From contig CM041198.1 of assembly GCA_023078555.1 (NCBI GenBank), positions 4,015,354-4,079,353 on the forward strand: a stretch of DNA of 64,000 nucleotides, read 5' to 3'. The notes below the pieces were generated by a model. The model was given only the letters and a program-made list of their open reading frames with translations, did not search any database and was not told the DNA's origin. Shown one piece after another: positions 56,401 through 64,000 of the stretch (position 1 is its first letter; every line of letters starts with the position of its first letter). The stretch is from Ulva prolifera (lineage: Eukaryota; Chlorophyta; Ulvophyceae; Ulvales; Ulvaceae). A program made the position numbers and the translations under genes.

Positions 56401-59400
56401 CTCGCGGCACCCCGTGTCTGCATCGACGCTGCACCCGGGCCCACTCCCTGCAGCGTAACAATAACGAGGCATGCATGTGCAGCCTCGACGACACCCTGAC
56501 GGACCTCATGTGCCACCCTGAGGACTACAACGCATGGGTCAATGGCATCACCGCCGCGCTGCGCGGCAGCTCCGGCAAGGACGGGCCCCTCTCAGAGGGC
56601 CCGACGCTGCGCCTGCCGTACATGGACAGCGGCTGCGGCGGCTGCGCTGGCGGCGCCGGCCACAGCGGCGCGATGCGGCTTGCGGCGTCGCTCGTGAAGG
56701 ACCTGCTGCGCAACCACCGCCTGGACAAGCTGCTCGGCTGGGGGGCGGTGCATGGCGTGGAGGAGGGCTCGAGCCGGGCGCGGCCGGGCAGCGGCGGCAG
56801 CGGTGGGAGCAGCGGGTGCCTGCCTGCCGCATCGCAGTGGGGGTGGCAGCGCTCATTCCGGAGGAGCGGCTCCATGTCGTCGTCGTATCCGTGCGCCTCT
56901 CTGCTTGTCACTCTCGTGTTTCGAGGAGATATACATGCACATATCATATAAGTTGCATAATCATATGCATGACATATGTATATGTTCTCTGCCACATGGC
57001 TGCAGTACATCGATGGCAGTGCAGATCGCAATTCGGACCATCTGATTTGTAGCCTTTGCAGCATTGAAGGCCCCGAATGCAGAGCCAACAGCCGGTTTGA
57101 TTGATCGGGTTCAGCTGCCAGGGCGGGCGGACAGACGCAGGGGTACATGCGGCGGTAGTCCACGCTCCACAAGATACACGAAATTGGCATTGGTCCACAG
57201 CTAACCAAGGATGCCTGCGGCGAAGTTCGTAAGATCCTTGCGTGGTATGGCAGCGCACGCTGGGTCTCGAGCAGGGCGGATCTCTCACACACTACACTAT
57301 TGCCAGCTGAATCTGCCCCCACCACACTGCAACGCCTTTACCGGCTCCAGGAGCACAAGCCCGCAACCACCACGCATCGCCGCCGTGCGTGCAGGTCCAG
57401 CGGCAAGGAGTCCCAGCAGCCACTCATGGCGGAGCCGAGCGACGCGCAGAGCACGGCCAGCACGCCACACAGCATGGCCGCCGGCGGCGGTGTGCCGTGG
57501 CGGCTGGTGCTGACCGGCCACTCCCTTGGCGCCGGCATCGCGGCCTTTGCGGCGATGTACCTGCACGCGGCGTTGCCAGAGACGGATGTCACGGCGTGGT
57601 GCTTCAGCCCGCCTGGCTGGCTGATGACGCCGCAGCTGGCGGCGTGGTGCGAGAGCTTCGTCACGAGTGTCGTCATCAACAAGGATGTCGTGCCTCGGTG
57701 TGCCATCGACCCCCGCCTGTCGTGTAAACCAAAGTATTCATTTATCTGCACGGCATTAGGGAGCTAGTGACTGCCCCAGAGGTCAGGGGGTGGAGCTCGG
57801 GGAAGCAGAGGGATGTCGTCATGTACTGCTGCGATGCTGCCCGCAAGTGCTGCACTGCAGCAGTTGTTCTCCCCTCGACATTCCCATATCCAGACAGCAA
57901 CGAAACCTTGCGCACAGCGCTCTCGCTTCCATGATTGGCAACTGCACATACAGTGCATGTACAGCGGGACAGGAGGCTATCGCATGCATGCACGTGCGTT
58001 TCAAGCACTCACCCGCCGTGCATACACAATCACAACACGCTGAGGCGCGAGGCATTTAAGCCCATGCTGTGCATGACGTGCTGCCTGCTGCGGCGCAGGC
58101 TGACCCTGGAGGCGATCGAGCGGCTGCGGGACGAGCTCGTGGAGGCGGGCGTGCGCTGCCGCCGCAGCAAGCCGCACGTCGTGCTCAGCTCGCTGTGGCA
58201 CGGCTGCTGCTTCTCCTGCTGCCGACGGCACCGCACGTGGGCGGACATGCAGCGGCTGTTTGCGCCAGAGTCGGAGGGCGCGACCGCCGGCGCGCGCGGC
58301 TTCCTCAACAGGTGCGCGCCCGTGAAGACGGTGCTGCCATCACGCGCACCCGCCGGAGTGTTCACAATGCGTGTGAGATGTCGGTTTTGGAATCTGCTGA
58401 TTCAAGTTGTGGCGTCCCGGTGGTCTGCCGTGCCCGTCTCAGCCATCATCCGCATGAGCACTTCCACCTGCCTACCGCATGTATGCGGATGGGGCTGACC
58501 TCTGTGTAGGCATGTGTTGCAGAGGGTAGGCGAGGCCTCGAGGCCGTGCTATATCTTTATCTGTTTATGTGTGTGGTTATGTGTGGGTGTCATGTGACCT
58601 CGGCCTGCCTTGTCACTGTGCACTGCATCACTCTCCAGCAACATCTCCACACACTCATGGCGCCTCTGCACTGCAGCGCACTACGGCATCTCCTTTTGCA
58701 GTAGCGAGCATGCATGAAGTGGGTGTGGCTGCGTGTGTGACACGTGCGGGCATGTGCAGCTACCACCAGTCGCTGTCGCAGCACATGACGGACGACGAGC
58801 TTGACGTCCTCAAGTCCTTCCGCGTCCCTGGCCGCATCCTCTTCGTGCGCGCCTCCAAGCTCGCCCGCAAACAACCGTACGCATCCCCCCCCCCCCCCCC
58901 CCCCCCATCTCTGCCTCCTTCCTGCCTCTGATACATGCAAACGTGCTGTGTGTCCACTGTGTTCTAATCTAGTGAGTGTGATTTCCCGAGCCTTGCTCTG
59001 TGGTCGATGTTGCATGGGCTACATCGGCGCGCTGTGCATGGTGCTCTCGATAGAGCATGTTGCCTGCGCGATTCTGCGTCGCTGCATGTGTACGAGAGCG
59101 GCGTCGGGCGCAAGTGGCGTGCATGCATGCAGGCAGAGCAAGCGCAGCTACGCCGCGCTGTGGATCACCGCCGAGGACCTGCAGGGCGAGGGGCTGCTGC
59201 TATCGCGCCACATGATGCTCGACCACTTCCCGGACCGTGCCCTGGACATCCTCCGCCGCACGCTCTCGCAACTCGAGGCCGAATCGCTGCACGGCTCCGG
59301 CGACGGCGACGGCGGCGGCGTCGTGGCCCGCCGCCGCCGCAGCAGCGGCGGCAGCGCGGCCGTCGGCATGGCTGCCGTAGGCGGCGGCGGCGGCGGCTCG

Positions 59401-59833
59401 GCCGCGCTGAAGGCTCCGAGCGTGCAGGCCGCCGTGTACACCCGAGGTGTGCCTCAGCTGCATGAGGCAACCCAGCCACTCACGCATGACCTCATTCGCA
59501 GGCTTATTTGCAAGTCACACCAACCTCTGCCGTGCAGGCATGAGTCCGCGGGCGCTGTCCATCGCTGTCCCGGGCGCACCTCTGGCCGCCTCTGCCCCAC
59601 CCGCCGTCCCGCCTCGGGCGCGCCTCTGCGGAACGCCCTTCGGCTCCGCGGCGGCTCCAGCGGGGGGCCTCGGGGAGGCGGTGTGCGGCGGCGGCTGCGG
59701 CGCGGACGAGGTCGCGGTCGTGCTGCCGCCCCTCAGCAGCGGCGGCCTGTCGGCGCGGCCGCGGCGGCCCTCCTCTGTTGCCCTTGACCATCTCTCTGCC
59801 AAGTCGCCGCCGAAGCACCACCAGCCCCCGTGA
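53415..59833 (+). CDS. Diacylglycerol lipase-like membrane protein (sn1-DAGL, class 3 lipase)
   Basis: Nine exons (53415-53998, 54922-55121, 55465-56011, 56483-56890, 57395-57697, 58099-58311, 58760-58876, 59133-59446, 59538-59833) join in frame to 993 residues. The ATG follows an in-frame TGA at 53400. DAG lipases cut diacylglycerol at sn-1 to give 2-acylglycerol and a fatty acid. The N-terminal 200 residues hold at least three hydrophobic helices and a Cys cluster (MVLACCCCKSRC), as in animal DAGL. Then come MAAYGTLFYVY, VISVRGTFSLDDTLTDL and the lipase elbow GHSLGAG with Ser623. FSPPGWL, VVINKDVVPR with Asp677 and MMLDHFPD with His822 complete the likely triad. Between RGTF and GHSLGAG the protein has a long Gly/Ser-rich insert, comparable to the regulatory loop of animal DAGLs. 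The last 150 residues are Ala/Pro/Gly-rich. Intron 1 contains an old LINE fragment. Confidence 0.92.
54158..54406 (+). mobile_element. Old 5'-truncated fragment of the YHDD retrotransposon, copy C, with 13-bp TSD
   Basis: This plus-strand fragment translates to LFVTNALRRLSVASCKGNAI and LQSLAGITG, matching the C-terminus of the copy A polyprotein. It keeps the 3' UTR ending in CTTTGTAAG. It is flanked by an exact 13-bp direct repeat, TACATACAAGCTG, at 54145-54157 and 54407-54419. It lies in intron 1 of the lipase gene, in the same orientation as the gene. It is clearly more diverged than copies A and B. Confidence 0.9.
58885..58906 (+). repeat. Poly-C tract (22 C)
   Basis: A run of 22 C starts eight bases after the splice donor at 58877 (intron 7 of the lipase gene, donor GTACGC). 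Confidence 0.9.
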
Positions 59834-62800
59834 CACGCCCGGTACTGCTCCGCAGCCCGCACAGCAGTGTAAGATTAGACCAGGCACCGCCAGAGAGTCA
59901 AGCAGTGCATGCAGCGCCAGTGTATTGGCATCCCAGCTGCTCACTCGGCGATAAGGTAGGCCCACATGGTGCTCCTGATCGCTACGGTCCATGGCCTCGG
60001 CAGCACACCTGCCGTGGCTAGGGGCGCCGGGTTGCACCATGCTGGAGTGCACACCTTGCCGAAGGCACCGGGGCGCTTGTGGCCGGCACATGCTGCGAGT
60101 CCCATGCACGGAAGAATGCACGAGGGGTTGTCTGCACGGCCTGCACACCATGCGCACCCGCCACCCATGGCCACGCAGCGACGCTGGCATTGGTCCACCA
60201 CCCCATCACATCCTCCCGACACGTGCCTTTCCCAACATCGGCCGTCAATAGAGGGCACCCGTTCATGAAGGGCGTCCGAAAGTTGCAGGCGCAAATTTTC
60301 GTATGTATCCTGGAGGCTCATATACTAGCACGACGTGCTCAGCTCGAATGAGATTACGATCTGCACAAGCTCGGGATGGATGAATACGATGTGGAAGGCA
60401 CCAAGAGCCTATGCTGTGTGGAGTGTGCCGCAGCTGCAGCTTTGCACCTCACCTGCCTCAGCACAGCTGGGATGCTGCGGGGGTGCGAGAACGACACGCT
60501 ATTGCATGGCAGTTGTGGCGCAGGTCGGTGCAGCCTGGCTCACATTATCAGCTCTTATGAAGCCTGGCCAAGTCAGCAAGGTTCAGGAGGCGCAGGCATC
60601 TTGCCGATGCCGAGGCGCATGCGCACCGAGACGTAGATGACCTGGACTCCCTCACAGTTTCTTTGTCGTTTTGCATTGCGAAGGTGCGGTCTCCGGCTCA
60701 AGACACGGCGATGTGCTGCATGTGGTGTGATGCTCCCGGTGCGGTCAAGCCACCGCCGATGTAGGCCCTCGTGCACTATGTAGGCCCATGCACCGTCAGT
60801 GATGGGTCATGCTTGCACTTGTGGCAGACCTCGCTTTGCACAGGAGGAGGCCCTGCGAGTTGCGCATGATTGCCTGGAGGCGTCCTTGTTCATTACCTCT
60901 TCAGCATGTGGTTCTGTTCCCTGGGAGCTGTCAAGTTTTTAAATGGACACGGCTAGTCCACTGAAAGCCGATAGTCTACTGAAAGCTGATGATCTACTGA
61001 AAGCTGACAGCATAACTGCACCAGCCATGCAACGGAATCTGTCTGCATCTGCTGCAGGGGCTGCCCACCCCGCAACTTCGGAGTCAGCAGCACTCGTCTC
61101 TGCAGAACCTGCTGCAGCGCAAGGGCCGGCGGAGCGCTTCTGTTCTCGTCATGTGGCAGGTGCACCTGAAGCCGCATCCTGGGATCCTGTGGGCTGTGGC
61201 CCAGCTGGCTCTGGTGCGTGAGCGACACCCGGATCGATGCCTCTAACCAGGCAGTACATGCTCAGTCTTATCTACAGGGCTGTGAACTATGATCCTAGCT
61301 GCTGAGTCCGGCTGCGCCGGTGTCAGCTCTGCTGTCTCGCTGCTTTGGCCACAGGATATCCTACCTTGCAGCTGTTCCCAGCACAACATACTCAAGAAGC
61401 AGGGGCGTAGCCTTGGGATGCTGCGAGGATTTTCATAAGTTGTTCTCTACGGTGTGAGCGTGCTGCAAGGCTGGTGCAGTCCAGATGGGCCTCTGGTGAG
61501 GCGTGGGCATAGTGAGTCGTGCTAAGGCTCTGAAGCTCCTGGCTCCCTGGCACCGTGACCGACCACGACACTGGGAGTTCTCCAGGTCGCGACGAGTCGT
61601 CAGCGTGATGCACGTTTTTCATCACATGGAATCACATATCCAGCCATTGCTGGCTGTCGTCACGGCCAACGCAGCCACTTCTCGCAGCATTGTGATATGC
61701 GCTGCGTCGCCATACAGGTGCTGCCTGGGGCTGTCTTGGAAGAGCAGGTCGGTGAGGTCAGCACCACCGCGTAGCTGTGGGATATGCTCACATCCACTGA
61801 TCGTTGAGCTGTCGCCTGTAAGATCTACATGGTCTCCTCCAACGCATGTCTTGCTTGCCGTTGAAATCTGCCGTCCAGCCAGCAGCAATAAATTCTCATG
61901 CATGATACTGTGCAACACTATGATGAGTAGTTTCAAACATGAGTGAGCTTTGTGCTAAAACAGTGTTGTTGTGCCAAAACATACACCAACTGCTCTGACA
62001 AACATTAGTGGACGAAGCCTTGCACCATGTTGTTGCATTGGAGCTAGGGCTGCTGATTACAGTGCACAGTTCCCAAATTAGCACGTCATTACAACATTGA
62101 CTTTATGTAAGTTCAAAATTCCAATTTGACATGTTTGACATCACAATAACCGCTTCCTCGGTGTCAAATTTACATGTATTTAGGAATTAATCAACCGTTG
62201 TCAATGTTGCTTGGACTTGTCTGTCGGTCGGCGTGTGCGGGTTCCACTGACCGAGGCACTGCCGTAGATGCTTACAGCACATTGCGTATCTCAAGATATG
62301 TTGGTGTGCCGGCATACGTCATTTGCAACATCCTGTGAGTGCTGCAGCGGTGAGAGATCAGCTGGCCGCCCTCACATACGGGCAGTGCAGCACTGTCACT
62401 GTGCATGCAGCAGATTCATCAGTAGACTGAAAGTGAAGTGGTTTGCACTCTTCGCCGCAAGCCACGATTTATGGCATGCCCATGTGTGCTGCAAAGAAGC
62501 ATGAAAGCAGATGCAGCTAGGCCAAGGTAGCATTCAGCCTCGAGGCTGCAAGACACACATGCTCCACCTGTTGCAAAGTACATCGTTTAAAAGACTTGAT
62601 TTGACTGCCTCGAGCCAGGAACAGGCACCATCTGTTAGCAGGAGTCCTGTCGTTGGCCTCCTCACTGGCCACGTCATTCGAGGGCAGTCACTGCTGCACA
62701 AATGCAGCTGGCAGCTCCTTTACTTCTGCGGGCGCACCAGACCGGGGAACATGTTAACAGGCACTCTAGTCATGGTGGTGAAGCAACAGCAGCAAATACG

Positions 62801-64000
62801 GGCAAGCGGCAGAGATCTGCAGGAAGATGCAGTGCTTCCAACAGCTTCATGTCAGCAAGTGCGGCCCATCAGGTCATGTGGCTGCCTTGTTACAGTCATT
62901 ACATGTGCAGGTCTTGCTAGTTCACGTCGATGACTTGTTTTGCTTACACATCTCTTGAAAGAGACCATGCAGCTGGCACGAGCAGCTGCTTTGTGAAGCT
63001 GAGTGAACCACCGCACGTGCTAGCTACACACAATTGCACAGCTGAGAACTATCTGTGCCTACATTTGGTGAAATCTGAACGCTCGTTCGCAAAGGCTAGC
63101 TTCATAACTTGAAGAGGCAACAGCTGGGCAGCACAATTCCCGATCGACAGCACTGTCACACAGCAAACCAAATCGAGGCCTCACAGCATGTAGGCAGTGG
63201 TAGTATGTGGTTCTGTGAACCACTGTCGTGTGATGCTGTATATGGCATCGTAGCCAGAAGGACATGGGCTGCTTGTGCAGTGAAAAGCCATTCGGTGTGG
63301 CGAGAGCTCTGATGAAAGATAGTGCGCTATACCACATGGCTGACTCAGAGACAGCGGGTAAGTCGATCAGCTACAGTAGTGTGTTCCTGTGTTAAATGAC
63401 CTACAATGACGACAATTGTAATAGCAATCAGCGTTACGTAATTTGAATCCCAGTTAGTCTCGTACTTCGCAAAAACGTAATTTTGACGGCTTAAATCCCT
63501 GTAAATTTGTGCTTTAATTTGGGATTACTGTAATTCAGCAGCCCAAACTGACGCTCCTGATATACACCAGGCAGCTTGCCTACACTGGAACACAGGTCAT
63601 GCCTGCTCAAGACAGGAGAGATATTGTTAGTAGCACAGTTCTGCTGGGTGGCGCCCCAGCGTTCAAGCATTGGCTGTGCTTGCATAGCAAGTTATCAGTT
63701 GGCACATGTCAAGCTGCCATCAAATTAATGATTATTACGTTTCGCCTGTGGCCTATTTGAGTGCGATGTACATTTACGGTCATGTGTGCAACATTCTAAA
63801 CCTCGTCCGTAAGAAAGAGCAACTGAACTGGCCACCAGATCACAACAGGACACGTACATCAGCCTGAAGTGAGGCTTTTGCAATGGTCCACACTGTCCGC
63901 ACACTCAGCACGCCACACACACAGCAACATGCAAGGATACAAAGAAAAGCCCTCGGCTGCGTATCTGCCCACCGCCAGTGCAGTCACTGAAGCCATCCTG
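59834..64000. other. 3' intergenic region, no supported gene
   Basis: About 4.2 kb after the lipase stop. TGTAA at 59866-59870 could act as its polyadenylation signal. Two frames look slightly protein-like (plus strand near 60360-60430; minus strand 61622-61890 after a possible acceptor), but neither has partner exons in phase. An 18-bp repeat lies at 60961-61010. The last 2 kb are AT-richer and show nothing coding. Confidence 0.45.
60961..61010 (+). repeat. 18-bp tandem repeat, nearly three units
   Basis: Units CTGAAAGCCGATAGTCTA, CTGAAAGCTGATGATCTA and CTGAAAGCTGACAG. Read in frame they encode LKADSL-type peptides from an ATG at 60943, but the small frame (92 residues) has no other support. 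Confidence 0.8.

Noticed and set aside
60360..60430. Plus-strand stretch encoding LHKLGMDEYDVEG, resembling the acidic Tyr-Asp motif of PWP1-type WD proteins
   Set aside because: Only one short motif; no WD repeats or further exons were found downstream to the end of the window.
61622..61890. Minus-strand frame after a possible acceptor (DLTDLLFQDSPRQHLYGDAA)
   Set aside because: No upstream exon, no family resemblance and a competing plus-strand frame.
1..64000. tRNA, rRNA, prophage, LTR elements or bacterial operons
   Set aside because: I scanned by eye for cloverleaf B boxes, rRNA signatures, integrases and LTR pairs and found none I could support. A covariance-model search would be decisive.

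Overview
The window looks like a nuclear chromosome segment from a GC-rich unicellular eukaryote, most probably an alga. Genes are split by introns, and two retrotransposon families with non-LTR architecture are present. The exons are very GC-rich and low in complexity. The ammonium transporter and the siroheme-type methyltransferase suit a photosynthetic or nitrate-assimilating cell. Many 5' splice sites read GT-GCG rather than GT-AAG, a preference reported for green algae, but the sequence alone does not fix the phylum.

Layout. 1-6200 shows no gene I can support, only C and G tracts and a 38-bp perfect palindrome. 6201-15160 (+) is a four-exon gene for a basic Ser/Pro/Arg/Gly-rich protein of about 1,560 residues. 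15161-20740 is intergenic. 20741-29581 (-) is a six-exon gene for a protein of about 1,435 residues, with a coiled-coil-like N-terminal half and about twelve copies of a short Arg/Tyr motif in its C-terminal half. I do not recognise this repeat, and it is the best candidate here for something undescribed. Its first intron carries nine exact copies of a 26-bp minisatellite.

31461-33534 (-) is a complete four-exon uroporphyrinogen-III methyltransferase-like gene with altered SAM-binding motifs. 34685-about 43640 (-) is a tail-to-head stack of three non-LTR retrotransposons: two copies of a YHDD reverse transcriptase/PDDEXK-type element and one APE/YADD element, joined at TACATACA-type sequence. 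46746-49770 (+) is a six-exon ammonium transporter. 51058-52653 (-) is a three-exon Fcf2-domain ribosome-biogenesis factor. 53415-59833 (+) is a nine-exon diacylglycerol-lipase-like membrane lipase; its first intron holds a third, old copy of the YHDD element flanked by a 13-bp target-site duplication. 59834-64000 has no confident gene.

The genes do not form an operon or a common pathway. They are single eukaryotic genes: nitrogen uptake, siroheme-type methylation, rRNA processing and lipid signalling, plus two long disordered scaffold-like proteins in convergent orientation. The exon models were built by hand from splice signals and reading-phase agreement. For the methyltransferase, transporter, Fcf2 and lipase genes every exon joins in phase and continues family homology, so those models are strong. 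The two scaffold-like genes rest on phase and splice motifs only.
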